A stretch of DNA of 20,190 bases from a virus. Under the pieces are notes generated by a model that was given only the letters and a program-made list of their open reading frames with translations, did no database searches and was not told the DNA's origin. The translations under genes and the position numbers were made by a program. Shown here piece by piece: positions 6,897 to 15,215 of the stretch. Numbering within the stretch: the stretch's first letter is position 1; each line of letters starts with the position of its first letter. The DNA is taken from positions 1 through 20,190 of the IMG/VR virus record IMGVR_UViG_3300032073_004819. One strand, 5' to 3'.

Positions 6897-7541
6897 TTAT
6901 AGTTTGATGGATTCTGCGATGCGCTTGGCAACTCTTGCTGCAATTCTCTCTGCAACTTCTTCCAATTCTTCTTGATCCATCTCAGAAAGATCGTCAGTCT
7001 CTGCCAACTCCTCAGGTTCTTCGTCCATTTCTGGTTCTTCGTCCTCAAGTCCTGGCTCCTCATCCATCTCTGGTTCTTCGCCCTCTCCCTCTTCGCCCTC
7101 AACGGCAGACAGGATCTGGTCTAAGATGTCACGTGCAGTTCTCAACGAAGCGACGTCTCCCTCGGGGACATCAACCTCGATGTCTTCCATGTCTCCACCC
7201 TCTTCAGGGGCATCCATAGGATCCTCTTCCATCTCCGAGTCCATCTCCATTTCTGCGTCTGCAGGAGATTCCTCTTCTGCTTCCATTTCGTCCTCTGCGG
7301 CGTAACGCATTTCTTCAAGGTCGTCAGTATCCTCTTCCATCTTCTTTCGACCTTCTTCGTCTTCTTTGGACGCTCGCATCTCTTCGATGTCTTCCCCCTC
7401 ATCGAGTTCTTCGTTCTCTTCGAGTTCATTTTCTTCGTCAAAAACGTATGCTTTTTCGTGAATTGGTCTCAGTCCGGCAATTTGCCAAAACCTTCTTGTG
7501 GTTGCCTCGTTTAAGAGTGCTTTCTTTGTTCTATTAGACAT
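6897..7541 (-). CDS. Highly acidic protein, possible prohead core/scaffold component
   Basis: 214 residues in three parts. Residues 1-34 are basic (MSNRTKKALLNEATTRRFWQIAGLRP), of a kind I associate with acidic prohead-core-like proteins of T4-like marine phages. Residues 35-190 are dominated by Glu, Asp and Met, with a near-tandem repeat of EEPEMDEEP. Residues 190-214 form an amphipathic helix (AERIAARVAKRIAESIKL). Acidic, helical, Met-rich composition fits an internal scaffold degraded during head maturation; a DNA-mimic role is the alternative. A good ribosome-binding site (AAAAGGAGAAAGAC) precedes the ATG. A ClpP-like protease is four genes downstream, but no capsid gene is in the window. 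Confidence 0.75.
   Translation of the reverse strand: MSNRTKKALLNEATTRRFWQIAGLRPIHEKAYVFDEENELEENEELDEGEDIEEMRASKEDEEGRKKMEEDTDDLEEMRYAAEDEMEAEEESPADAEMEMDSEMEEDPMDAPEEGGDMEDIEVDVPEGDVASLRTARDILDQILSAVEGEEGEGEEPEMDEEPGLEDEEPEMDEEPEELAETDDLSEMDQEELEEVAERIAARVAKRIAESIKL
7010..7087 (-). repeat. Near-tandem repeat within the acidic-protein gene
   Basis: Two imperfect copies of about 36 bases lie next to each other, each encoding the core EEPEMDEEP. The copies differ at several synonymous positions, so this is a coding repeat in a low-complexity protein, not a mobile or regulatory repeat. Confidence 0.6.
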
Positions 7542-7588
7542 GTCTTTCTCCTTTTAGAAAAATAGTATTTTTGTTAACAATAATAAAT

Positions 7589-7619
7589 AGAATAAACAGT
7601 ATGAAAAAGAATAGTTAAA
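7589..7619 (-). promoter_or_regulatory. Weak promoter-like site before the acidic-protein gene
   Basis: The 78-base gap 7542-7619 is very AT-rich. It holds TGTTTATTCT (the -10 context seen at the hsp20 and groEL promoters), with -10 TATTCT at 7589-7594, but only a poor -35 (TTTAAC, 7614-7619) at a 19-base spacing. It could be an activator-dependent promoter or simply AT-rich spacer. Confidence 0.3.
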
Positions 7620-7892
7620 TTATTCTACAAACTGTTTAAGGTTCTTTTTGTGAGTTAGTTTTCTCAAAGCATTAATCTCTATCTGCCTCACCTTCAAATA
7701 GTTGATCTGCAAGCGGTCTGCAACTTCATGTAATGTCAACCCTTTATCACAACCTCCTTTTCCCTTTTCCTCAATCGATATCAAACTACAGTTGTACTCG
7801 TCTGGGTAGTCAATCCATTTTCTGCATCCTCCATTTGGACACTCTGTTGTCAATTCTTTGCACAGTCGTGCGCACTTTGGCAATTCGCTCAT
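7620..7892 (-). CDS. Mini sigma factor: cysteine-rich domain plus sigma-70 region 4
   Basis: 90 residues. The C-terminal part (about 52-79), TLHEVADRLQINYLKVRQIEINALRKL, matches sigma-70 region 4.2 ('TL.EIg..LgvtreRVRQIE..AL.KL'), the helix-turn-helix that reads -35 boxes. The N-terminal half has six cysteines (C7, C11, C18, C23, C35, C48), with C7, C11, C18 and C23 spaced as a likely zinc site. Regions 2 and 3 are missing, so it cannot melt promoters alone; it may modify host RNA polymerase, compete with host region 4 or act as a regulator. I recall similar small proteins in marine myoviruses. It starts one base inside the stop of the RHH-like gene (TAATG). Confidence 0.85.
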   Translation of the reverse strand: MSELPKCARLCKELTTECPNGGCRKWIDYPDEYNCSLISIEEKGKGGCDKGLTLHEVADRLQINYLKVRQIEINALRKLTHKKNLKQFVE

Positions 7893-8230
7893 TATATATC
7901 TTCATCTCCTCTCTCAATTAAGTCGAAAACAAAGTCAATATCACACTCAGTTAGACCGAGATCTTGCAGGATTTGGTTACCTTCCTGCATGTCCTCCTTT
8001 GTCTTTGCTATCTTTCTCTTACCGATTCTTGCACTCCTCTCTTTCACTTCTGTCACAAATGATATCAAGTTGGGGTCGTTACTTATGTATCCAGTTATGA
8101 TCGCTCTGAAAAACTGTGACTTGGATAACCCATCTCGGCGCAACCTCACCACTAGGTCCGCATGTCGCTTGTCAGTGTCCGAGAACATTATTGCCTTCTC
8201 GTCACGACCGTATCCGCCACGATAACTCAC
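7892..8230 (-). CDS. Conserved phage protein, possible ribbon-helix-helix DNA-binding protein
   Basis: 112 residues. The start [30 protein letters not shown] is of a type I recall from T4-like cyanophages, where it has no assigned function. Residues 26-50 (LVVRLRRDGLSKSQFFRAIITGYI) fit a ribbon-helix-helix pattern: a strand, then two short helices, with basic residues. The C-terminus is acidic and helical. The start codon is GTG at 8230, overlapping the stop of the enzyme gene upstream as GTGA, with GGGGGTAAG just before it. Adjacent to the mini sigma factor, so a regulatory pair is plausible but unproven. Confidence 0.75.
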   Translation of the reverse strand: MSYRGGYGRDEKAIMFSDTDKRHADLVVRLRRDGLSKSQFFRAIITGYISNDPNLISFVTEVKERSARIGKRKIAKTKEDMQEGNQILQDLGLTECDIDFVFDLIERGDEDI

Positions 8231-9225
8231 CTTACCCCCAAAATGTGCGTACTGCTCTCTACTTGCGATGCTGAAGTTTGTACGATAAATTCAGCACATG
8301 CTTGTAGTTGAGTTATATTTCTTGCACCACTGTAAGATAGTCCGGACCTGATGTTCTGCGTGAGATCATTTATTATATCGATAACAGACCCCTTGTGAGA
8401 TATTGTTGTAGATATACCCTCCAATGATCTTGCTTCACCTCTCCAGTCCGTCTGAGCTTCAACTGATGCCATTCCCCTGTATACTTTATATTTATTTCCG
8501 TCATTCCCCTGGAACACCTGACCGGGACTCTGATCCGTTCCCGCCAACATTGAACCAAGCATGACAAAGTCTGCACCAGCAGCGAGGGCCTTGACAATGT
8601 CCCCGGCGGTCTTAATTCCGCCATCGGCAATGATTGGTACCCCATCCTCATACCCACAAGTCAACACAGATTCGAAAGTTGGAACTCCATGACCTGTCTG
8701 TATCCTAGTAGAGCAAATTGATCCGCCACCAATACCGACTCTCACAGCGTCTGCACCCCATTCCGAAAGTGCCTTATACCCTTTGGGCGTTGCGACGTTG
8801 CCAGCAATTATAGTTATTCCTTCCCCATACTTGTCTCTCAGCGACTTTAAAGCTCGCTCAACCAAACTATGGTGCCCGTGAGCGACATCTAAACAAAAGA
8901 TGGAGACTTTTGAGTGCTCATGTAGATGAGCGACCCTTTCCAAGTAATCTCCACTGGCGCCGATTGCTGCAGCAGCATTAAGTGGTGTCATTTGCGCCTG
9001 TTCAGATATTGAACAGTACCTATGCGTCACGGCAAGTCCTCCGAGTTCACCTATCGCTGAAGCCATCTCTGCACCTGTAACTGTATCCATTGGACTGGAT
9101 ATGATCGGTAGTTGATATCGGCGGTTGCGAATATTTCTAGAGATATCAACCTCAGACCTGGACTCGATGTTACTAAACTGTGGTGCCAACAGCACGTCGT
9201 CAAAACTATGCGTCGGTCTTCTCAT
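8227..9225 (-). CDS. IMP dehydrogenase / GMP reductase family enzyme without CBS domains
   Basis: 332 residues, a TIM barrel: [10 protein letters not shown] at 7-16, SSPMDTVTG at 43-51, AGNVATP at 141-147, the catalytic loop GGGSICSTR with C171 and T173, [11 protein letters not shown] at 200-210 and [10 protein letters not shown] at 249-258. There is no CBS insertion, as in GMP reductases and some IMPDHs. The flap reads [13 protein letters not shown], lacking the Arg-Tyr base of IMPDH (GRVPYKG type), which favours GMP reductase: GMP + NADPH to IMP + NH3. The GMP-reductase glutamate is off by one (E256), so I keep the call at family level. It overlaps the zinc-ribbon gene upstream by 20 bases. 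Confidence 0.92.
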   Translation of the reverse strand: MRRPTHSFDDVLLAPQFSNIESRSEVDISRNIRNRRYQLPIISSPMDTVTGAEMASAIGELGGLAVTHRYCSISEQAQMTPLNAAAAIGASGDYLERVAHLHEHSKVSIFCLDVAHGHHSLVERALKSLRDKYGEGITIIAGNVATPKGYKALSEWGADAVRVGIGGGSICSTRIQTGHGVPTFESVLTCGYEDGVPIIADGGIKTAGDIVKALAAGADFVMLGSMLAGTDQSPGQVFQGNDGNKYKVYRGMASVEAQTDWRGEARSLEGISTTISHKGSVIDIINDLTQNIRSGLSYSGARNITQLQACAEFIVQTSASQVESSTHILGVR

Positions 9226-9481
9226 TGCGTACCTCCTCTTGCAGATCTTTTATGAACTTAGTTGCTGATTCCCAACAAGTTGGGCAGTAAAGATTTACCT
9301 TATCTTCTTTTTCTCTCACCACTACATTCCAGGTCATCGCTTGCTCTTTGTTAGATCGATCATATGGTTCGAAGCACGTCAAGCAGTGGTCTGGTATTTT
9401 GTCGAAAAGGTTCAATGTCCGCTTCATATCTTTTTTGGACTGCTTTTGTTTCGACCTTCTGATCTTTCTAGACGCTCCCAT
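9206..9481 (-). CDS. Zinc-ribbon protein, conserved in marine T4-like phages
   Basis: 91 residues from the ATG at 9481. A Lys/Arg-rich start (MGASRKIRRSKQKQSKKDMK) is followed by two CxxC knuckles, CLTC and CPTC, about 30 residues apart, so a zinc ribbon is likely. I recall this protein (…MTWNVVVREKE…LYCP.CWE…) from T4-like cyanophages, where it has no assigned role. A GTG one codon upstream (9484) is also possible, but the ATG overlaps the dUTPase stop as TGATG, the coupling pattern seen across this block, so I choose ATG. Nucleic-acid binding is likely by composition only. Confidence 0.82.
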   Translation of the reverse strand: MGASRKIRRSKQKQSKKDMKRTLNLFDKIPDHCLTCFEPYDRSNKEQAMTWNVVVREKEDKVNLYCPTCWESATKFIKDLQEEVRNEKTDA

Positions 9482-9942
9482 CACAAACCCGTGGATCCAA
9501 ACCCGCCGTGGCCACGAGAAGTGTTGGTTGGATATATTTTATCCTGCTTGATCTCACGAAGACCCGGTTGCTCTATTCTCACAAAAACTCCCTGGGCGAT
9601 TTTTTGACCAGGTTCGATATATTGAATGTTTTTGCCTACGTTTTGCAGATTTACAAATATTTCTCCATCATAACCTTCATCAACAACACAGGCGCCTGTA
9701 ATCAATTGTGTCTTCGTAGCTATGCCAGACTTGTTCATTATCTGTAGCATGCAACCCGATGGGACCTCCATTTTTATCCCCGTCTCCAACAACATACTGT
9801 CTCCCGGTTTGACCCTGACTGCTGCGCCTTCGACGGGACAAAAGAAAAAGTCCATCCCAGCATCAGTTCTATGGGCACGTGACGGAATCTTTGCTTCTGG
9901 TCGAACTTTATAAACATTGACAAAATTCTCTTCCCAAGTCAT
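9481..9942 (-). CDS. dut: dUTP diphosphatase (trimeric dUTPase)
   Basis: 153 residues, standard length. All five dUTPase motifs are readable: I, AHRTDAGMDFF (23-33); II, MNKSGIATK; III, GACVVDEGYDGEIFVNLQN, with the catalytic Asp and the Tyr that selects deoxyribose; IV, PGQKIAQGVF; V, SRGHGGFGSTG at the C-terminus. It converts dUTP to dUMP and pyrophosphate, which keeps uracil out of DNA and supplies dUMP to the ThyX encoded at 18830-19534. It overlaps the HAD gene by 4 bases (ATGA). Confidence 0.97.
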   Translation of the reverse strand: MTWEENFVNVYKVRPEAKIPSRAHRTDAGMDFFFCPVEGAAVRVKPGDSMLLETGIKMEVPSGCMLQIMNKSGIATKTQLITGACVVDEGYDGEIFVNLQNVGKNIQYIEPGQKIAQGVFVRIEQPGLREIKQDKIYPTNTSRGHGGFGSTGL

Positions 9943-10319
9943 CTTACCACCTCCTCTGTAGCACCTACCACCACTCTCTTCAATCCCTTATCTCTCTCTA
10001 CATTGAACGCAATTGCACGATATCCCTTGTTTGCTGGATCCATGTCGTTAATCAAATATCTGGGTCCTCTCTCGATGCCCATCAGCAACTTATCCCATGG
10101 AACGTCCCTCAGGAGAAGTTCCTTTACGGTATGATTCCGATACTCTTCTGGTCTGGCGGTTGTGAACACAATCATACACCCCTCTCTTTTCCACTTCTTC
10201 AACTTCTCCAATGCTCCTGGAGTCATGACTGGTTTCGTAGTCTTAAGTGTCTCAAACTTTCTATACTCAAATATCGTCCCATCAATATCGCAAAATATTG
10301 TCCTATTCTTCTTTGTCAT
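9939..10319 (-). CDS. HAD-superfamily phosphatase
   Basis: 126 residues. HAD motif I is FCDIDGTIF (nucleophile Asp11, acid Asp13), motif II IVFTTARPE with the Thr pair, and motif III-like LINDMDP near residues 89-95, with Lys in the following 'NKGYRAIAF'. There is no cap domain of note, so it resembles the small HAD phosphatases (polynucleotide 3'-phosphatase or capsule/LCB-type). The substrate is unknown; DNA 3'-phosphate or a sugar phosphate are options. GGAGGTACAT precedes the ATG, so the start is firm. It overlaps dUTPase by 4 bases. Confidence 0.85.
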   Translation of the reverse strand: MTKKNRTIFCDIDGTIFEYRKFETLKTTKPVMTPGALEKLKKWKREGCMIVFTTARPEEYRNHTVKELLLRDVPWDKLLMGIERGPRYLINDMDPANKGYRAIAFNVERDKGLKRVVVGATEEVVR

Positions 10320-10328
10320 ATGTACCTC

Positions 10329-10961
10329 CTAGCACACGCTCTTGTTCAAATCTTGTTCACTTATCAATGTATATGTAAATGAGTTGCCCCACTTGTCAGC
10401 AGACTTGTTACAAGTGTCCATAAACTCATAGAAGTCCTTGCTACTCTGAAACACCTGACATCCTGCCGATACTCCGCCGGTATACTCTCGCTCGTCTGAA
10501 CCGAACTGTCGGTGAATGTTGATGCCGTACATGCCCTCGTCTTCTGGTCCCACATAGTCTGGCGTAGAGTCCCTATTGTCGTCTCGCCACACACGTACCT
10601 TGCCAGAGCGCTGGCAGAGTGCAGTGTATTTTCGTTTACCTCCGTGGGTATCGATCTTATATGTCGAACGATATTGCCCCGGAACTAGGATCGCTGTGCC
10701 CTTTGAGTTGATTGGGCGCTTGAGAATATTCATACCAGGTTCAGTTGTCGCTGGGTAAATATCACACACCCACTCTCCACCTACCTTATACAAGAGGTTG
10801 ATGAAGTCATCAAACTTTGTTGCATCACCTGATTCATTTCTCACTCCGACGATGTTCAAGTTGTAGTCGCCATTTTCAAAAAAGGCGTAACCCTTACTCT
10901 CAAAAGCAACCTTATATTGGTCAGCAATAATCTTTGCCGACAGTCCCTTAAGTCTAGACAT
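10329..10961 (-). CDS. L,D-transpeptidase-like phage protein, possible cell-wall enzyme
   Basis: 210 residues. I recognise the layout 'NLNIVGVR … FDDFINLLYK … YPATTEPG … KGTAILVPGQYR … KVRVWRDDNRD … GINIHR … SAGCQVF' from a family found in many phages. The pair GINIHR (H150) and VSAGCQVF (C168) looks like the catalytic H…SxGC core of YkuD-type L,D-transpeptidases, which work on peptidoglycan stem peptides. No signal peptide is visible, so it would rely on a holin or be carried in the virion. Ribosome-binding site AGGAGGAAACACA precedes the ATG. It sits between dnaE (11 bases away) and the HAD gene. Function is inference from the motif pair. Confidence 0.7.
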   Translation of the reverse strand: MSRLKGLSAKIIADQYKVAFESKGYAFFENGDYNLNIVGVRNESGDATKFDDFINLLYKVGGEWVCDIYPATTEPGMNILKRPINSKGTAILVPGQYRSTYKIDTHGGKRKYTALCQRSGKVRVWRDDNRDSTPDYVGPEDEGMYGINIHRQFGSDEREYTGGVSAGCQVFQSSKDFYEFMDTCNKSADKWGNSFTYTLISEQDLNKSVC

Positions 10962-10972
10962 TGTGTTTCCTC

Positions 10973-13900
10973 CTATGCTAATATCTTAAACATTTTTCTA
11001 ACCGACCTTGTACTAAATCCCCACTGAGCATCCCAGTTCAATCTAGCCATATAAGGTCTGTTAATATAAATCTTGTCCTTATTGGGGTCCACACCCCAAC
11101 ACTTAATTGTATTTTCTTCCGAATTAGTGTCAATCACTTTTACCAGATAAAACAGTTTACCATTTTTCGTCTTCTTTTGCAAGACTTCTCTTGGTATAAA
11201 CCAACAAACTTGCAATTCTTGATCAAACTCCGAAATAGGGGGTATCATCATTTCATCGAGGCGAGACTGAAGCGCTTCGTCGACAACAGAACTGACAGGG
11301 AAAACACCAACCAAATTGACAAGATGTTGTAACTTCTCCGCCTCAGTGAAATCTCCTTCGGGTTCAAATCGTTCTATGTTTTCAAGCAGGTTCTTCTCCT
11401 TTCTTGGGCGTTCGACAGCAACTGCGGACCAAAAGTGCTTTAATCCCGAAAATCTTTCATCCATGAGGCAGTTAAGTGCCTGACTTAGTGTCAACGCATT
11501 AACCGCCTTCTTATTCAGTTTGGAATATACAATATTCTCGTTAAATAGAAACTCCTCTACCGTACTAAACGGTCTGTTTTCTATGATTTGTGCAATAGCG
11601 GTTGACCCCAAACCTTTAATTGACGACAAGGGTTGTATAAGAGTCTTACCGTCTTTGCTGATCTCCCACCTCACGCCAGACGTGTTAACGTTTAGTGGTT
11701 CAATGTTATATCCATATGATTTCGCAACATTGATTGCTCGCTCCTTTCTCTTGTCCGGTTCCTTATCTAAAAATGCTGCCAACCAGCATTCAGGATAATA
11801 GTTAAGAAGATAAGCACACTGATAAGACAGCACGCAATAGGAAACAGCGTGAGACTTATTGAAACCATATCCAGAAAAATATTCAAACTTTTCCCACAAT
11901 TCTTTCGCTTCATGTTGCTTCAACCCCCTTTCTATACATCCTCTACGAAATTTATCGTAGATCTTATCTTTTTCTTGTTGTACGGCACCAGTTCCCTTCT
12001 TGGTGAGCAACTTACGTAGTTTGTTACCCTCATCTAGGGACAGGTTTTTGCCAAGTTTGTGGGCAAGCATGGCAATCTGTTCCTGAAAGATGAGAAATCC
12101 ATAAGTTTCAGAGGTTATGTCACGCACCTCTTCACTCAAATATTCCACATCTCCCGGATTCTCTTTCGCCCCTATGTACATCTTATCCACACCTGCTGAC
12201 AGTGGTCCTGGGCGATAGATCGACGTGATTGCCGCTAGGTCTGTGATGTTGTTTGGTTTAGCGTGCTTACAGAAAGATTGAGCACCACCTTCGGTAAATT
12301 GAAAAATACCTGCCCACTTACCTTCATGAAATACATTTTTCCATACCGCATCGTCCGCCAGGTCAATTCTCTCTGGATGTAAATTGGTCTCATAAAAAGA
12401 TTTTATGTCCTCAAATGTAGGATTTTCGATATTCTCGTATCGCACAAGTATGTGTCTAATTGCATCTTCCATCATTCTCAAAGATGCTAATCCGAGAATG
12501 TCAAATTTGATAAAACCCATGGGTTCAAGGTGTCGAACGTTTTGACCCTCTGACCAAGGGGTTTGTCGTACACCGCCTGAGTTGATAAGAGGCATCCACT
12601 CATTCAGGTTCTCCCCAATAACGACGCCACCGGCATGTCTAGAAGCAGACCTCGTTTGACCATACAGTTTGTTTACATGTGTTTCCACTTCCGGGTACTT
12701 TTCCAGAAACTTCTGTAAAGACTCTGAGTATTGCATGAGTTCTTCAAACGTAGGATTGTACACACCAGCGGTTATACCGTGCGCTTTTTTTGCCAAAGGT
12801 GTTGCCTCATAGACCATCTTGTTTGTAACTGCGTTAACCTCAGAAAACTCTATCTTGTAGAACTTTGAGATATCTTTCACGAGGGATCTAAGTTGCAGTG
12901 TATTCCAATTTGTGATAGGCACCACAACGTTATCGCCCCATTCTTCGATAAGTTTTTCTTTCAGGACCATCGGGTCGGAAACGTCATAATCGATATCGGG
13001 ATATCCCGTGCCACCTTTTGTCATAAAACGCTCAAATTGGAGTCCGTAACGAATCGGATCAATTTGAGTGATACCTAAGGCATAGGCAACCAGAGAACCC
13101 GCCGCAGAACCTCTTCCTGGCGCTGTGAGTTGCATTCTCGTTGCCTCTTCTGCAATCTTCTTCATAGTCAAGAAATACTTGCTAAACCCACGATCCTCAA
13201 TCACATTGACTTCATATTTAAGTCTCTCTATGTACTCATCCTTGTCATGAAACCCTTTCTCTTTGGCACCAGCTACGCATAAGACTGCTAATGCTTGACC
13301 GGCAGACTGTCCTTCGGGCACAACAAAATCAGGAAGTCGTACAGTATTATCTGGCATGAATTCATCTATCAGATCGTGAGCGATGTCGTACGTACTAGTA
13401 ATCGATTTAAGCACTAAGTCGTCATCGTATTCAACACCCGCTTCCGCTGAGTACTTCTTGTAACTCTCCCACATTTGTTGTCCATTCTTAGGGTATAGTT
13501 CATACCCAATTTCCTCGACATCAATGGGCAGTTCATCACTTAACCACTCCACCTTTCGACCAAGAAATCCAAGGCGTTTATATAACTCTCTATCCTTCCA
13601 CGCTTCTGGTGAATAGTAGTGTGAGTCCGCTGTGGAAATCAATTCGATACCAAACTCATAGTGCATCTGAATGATAAACTGGTTCAGCGTATGCTGTTCT
13701 GGAACATTGTTCCATTGCAATTCACCGTACCACCTGCCACCAAAGATAGACTGCATCTTCTGCGTTGTCTTGCGCATAGCGTCAAGAACGGCGTCCTCAC
13801 CATCATCTCGATTTTGCCAATAGTCTCCAGCATACACACCACCGAGGCATGCCGACGCTGCTATCACCCCTTCGCTGTGCTTTCTCAGCAAGGCATAATC

Positions 13901-14404
13901 AATGCGAGGATATCGATAAAAGTTATCACCCGTGTAAGACTTTGATATCATCTTATAGATATTTTGAAGTCCCTTCTGGTTTTGTGCTAAGAGAATCATG
14001 TGACTTCTTCTGTTCAGCGCTGACTTCATCTTCTTTTTAGAAGCTTCGTTCTCCACCGTTGTGCCAGACTGAGCATCCTTCAGTTTTGATCCCCGCTTAT
14101 TCTTGGTCTCCTCCCTTGCCTTATCGTATTCCTGTTTCCAGTTAGCAATGCTTGGCACAAAGTATGCTTCACAACCAAAAATCGGTTTAAAGTCACGACC
14201 CTCGCTCTTCATCTTCTTTGCGTGTAGTACCTGATATGCCAAACCATTTGCATTGCCATGATCAGTCAGGGCGAGAGCGTCCATCCCGTTTTCATATGCA
14301 AAGTCCATGTGCTGCTGGGGATACCCCAAGGCATCAAATATGGATCCCGCAACAGAGTGTGCATGCAACCCAACAAATGGGATCGACGTTTGTACGTCAG
14401 TCAT
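10973..14404 (-). CDS. dnaE: DNA polymerase III alpha subunit (DnaE)
   Basis: 1143 residues, close to bacterial DnaE (about 1160). Domains: PHP (1-290) with HAH (14-16), TDHGN (47-51), GCE (77-79) and a later ADSHYY, so metal ligands look mostly intact; a charged insert at about 88-130; the C-family polymerase core with TAPGRGSAAGSLVAYALGIT, PDIDYD (D470, D472) and IKFDILGL (D635), the three catalytic aspartates; and a C-terminal OB-like segment (LQVCWFIPREV…). It synthesises DNA 5' to 3'. Most T4-like phages carry gp43 (family B) instead. No clamp, exonuclease subunit or tau is in the window. The end of the nucleotidyltransferase-like gene overlaps its start by 8 bases. Confidence 0.97.
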   Translation of the reverse strand: MTDVQTSIPFVGLHAHSVAGSIFDALGYPQQHMDFAYENGMDALALTDHGNANGLAYQVLHAKKMKSEGRDFKPIFGCEAYFVPSIANWKQEYDKAREETKNKRGSKLKDAQSGTTVENEASKKKMKSALNRRSHMILLAQNQKGLQNIYKMISKSYTGDNFYRYPRIDYALLRKHSEGVIAASACLGGVYAGDYWQNRDDGEDAVLDAMRKTTQKMQSIFGGRWYGELQWNNVPEQHTLNQFIIQMHYEFGIELISTADSHYYSPEAWKDRELYKRLGFLGRKVEWLSDELPIDVEEIGYELYPKNGQQMWESYKKYSAEAGVEYDDDLVLKSITSTYDIAHDLIDEFMPDNTVRLPDFVVPEGQSAGQALAVLCVAGAKEKGFHDKDEYIERLKYEVNVIEDRGFSKYFLTMKKIAEEATRMQLTAPGRGSAAGSLVAYALGITQIDPIRYGLQFERFMTKGGTGYPDIDYDVSDPMVLKEKLIEEWGDNVVVPITNWNTLQLRSLVKDISKFYKIEFSEVNAVTNKMVYEATPLAKKAHGITAGVYNPTFEELMQYSESLQKFLEKYPEVETHVNKLYGQTRSASRHAGGVVIGENLNEWMPLINSGGVRQTPWSEGQNVRHLEPMGFIKFDILGLASLRMMEDAIRHILVRYENIENPTFEDIKSFYETNLHPERIDLADDAVWKNVFHEGKWAGIFQFTEGGAQSFCKHAKPNNITDLAAITSIYRPGPLSAGVDKMYIGAKENPGDVEYLSEEVRDITSETYGFLIFQEQIAMLAHKLGKNLSLDEGNKLRKLLTKKGTGAVQQEKDKIYDKFRRGCIERGLKQHEAKELWEKFEYFSGYGFNKSHAVSYCVLSYQCAYLLNYYPECWLAAFLDKEPDKRKERAINVAKSYGYNIEPLNVNTSGVRWEISKDGKTLIQPLSSIKGLGSTAIAQIIENRPFSTVEEFLFNENIVYSKLNKKAVNALTLSQALNCLMDERFSGLKHFWSAVAVERPRKEKNLLENIERFEPEGDFTEAEKLQHLVNLVGVFPVSSVVDEALQSRLDEMMIPPISEFDQELQVCWFIPREVLQKKTKNGKLFYLVKVIDTNSEENTIKCWGVDPNKDKIYINRPYMARLNWDAQWGFSTRSVRKMFKILA

Positions 14405-15215
14405 CTAATTTCCTTTCTTGCTTCTTGAAAGCGCTTGTAAAACAAAACCTATATTTTGGATATATGTCGATGGGATCGATCCACATATCTTTGTATCCGG
14501 ACCATTGCTGTATGTTATGATACTTATCTACTCCGCAAGTCCTTATATTCTTTCTTACTATATCATTATCTAAAATTAAGTCAAGAGTAAAATCAGAATT
14601 TACACTATTTTTTTTAAATAAATAAGAGCAGTGCTTGACCTCATCCACGCCCAAACAGAACCCTAAGTTTTCGCCGTCCAAAGCAGTGAGTCCATCATGC
14701 TCCAGAAAGAAACTTCCCTCTTCCTTGATTAGAGACCTCTTGACTTCCGGATTATACACTCCGTAGGGACTTGATATGTAATATCGATGAGGCGCAACCC
14801 ACTTTGATATGTTACTACTCACATGAAAACTAGCATGTATACCATCGATGACAGACACGCCCAGGCCTGACTTATCCTGGTGTTTGAACGAAAGCGGTGC
14901 ATACATAATAGGCACCACCCTCCTGTTCTCTTGAGGGTATTTTGAGTGATGCGAACGTTCGTAATCGTGCATGTTCATGACAAATTCTCCACAGATCTTT
15001 TTCAACAAGAGTGCCTGCGAGTCATCACAAACAACCCAGATCGTGTTACATCCCGCATATGCACATTCCACTATCGATCTTTGAATGTTGTAAAATCCGT
15101 TAGCAATTGGCAGAGCCGATGGTGGCAATATCAAATCGATGTCCGACTGGACTCTAGATATTGGTATGATTCCTGCGATATGTTTTGAGGATGATGCCTC
15201 TGTCATGGTGCTCAT
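14397..15215 (-). CDS. Nucleotidyltransferase-like protein (GT-A fold suspected)
   Basis: 272 residues. The start 'IAGIIPISRVQSDIDLILPPSALPIANGFYNIQRSIVECAYAG…TIWVVCDD' has the GT-A nucleotidyltransferase pattern: strand, loop, then 'P..lPiang...iqr.i..c..aG...iwvv'. I recall the same type near replication genes in marine phages. The usual nucleotide-binding GxGxR loop is not visible, so activity is open. The rest (about 90-272) is not recognised. GGAGAGGG lies before the ATG at 15215, which therefore overlaps the end of the upstream gene by 62 bases; the N-terminal fold requires this start. Confidence 0.7.
   Translation of the reverse strand: MSTMTEASSSKHIAGIIPISRVQSDIDLILPPSALPIANGFYNIQRSIVECAYAGCNTIWVVCDDSQALLLKKICGEFVMNMHDYERSHHSKYPQENRRVVPIMYAPLSFKHQDKSGLGVSVIDGIHASFHVSSNISKWVAPHRYYISSPYGVYNPEVKRSLIKEEGSFFLEHDGLTALDGENLGFCLGVDEVKHCSYLFKKNSVNSDFTLDLILDNDIVRKNIRTCGVDKYHNIQQWSGYKDMWIDPIDIYPKYRFCFTSAFKKQERKLDD

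Noticed and set aside
7142-7441. Arg/Lys/Thr-rich minus-strand frame inside the acidic-protein gene
   Set aside because: It is a frame-shifted reading of the GAG/GAA-rich coding sequence and has no start signal; its content follows from the codon composition.
14557-14584. TTGACT-N16-TATAGT on the minus strand
   Set aside because: It lies inside the nucleotidyltransferase-like gene, in the codons for an ordinary Leu/Asp/Ile stretch; a chance match is as likely as an internal dnaE promoter.
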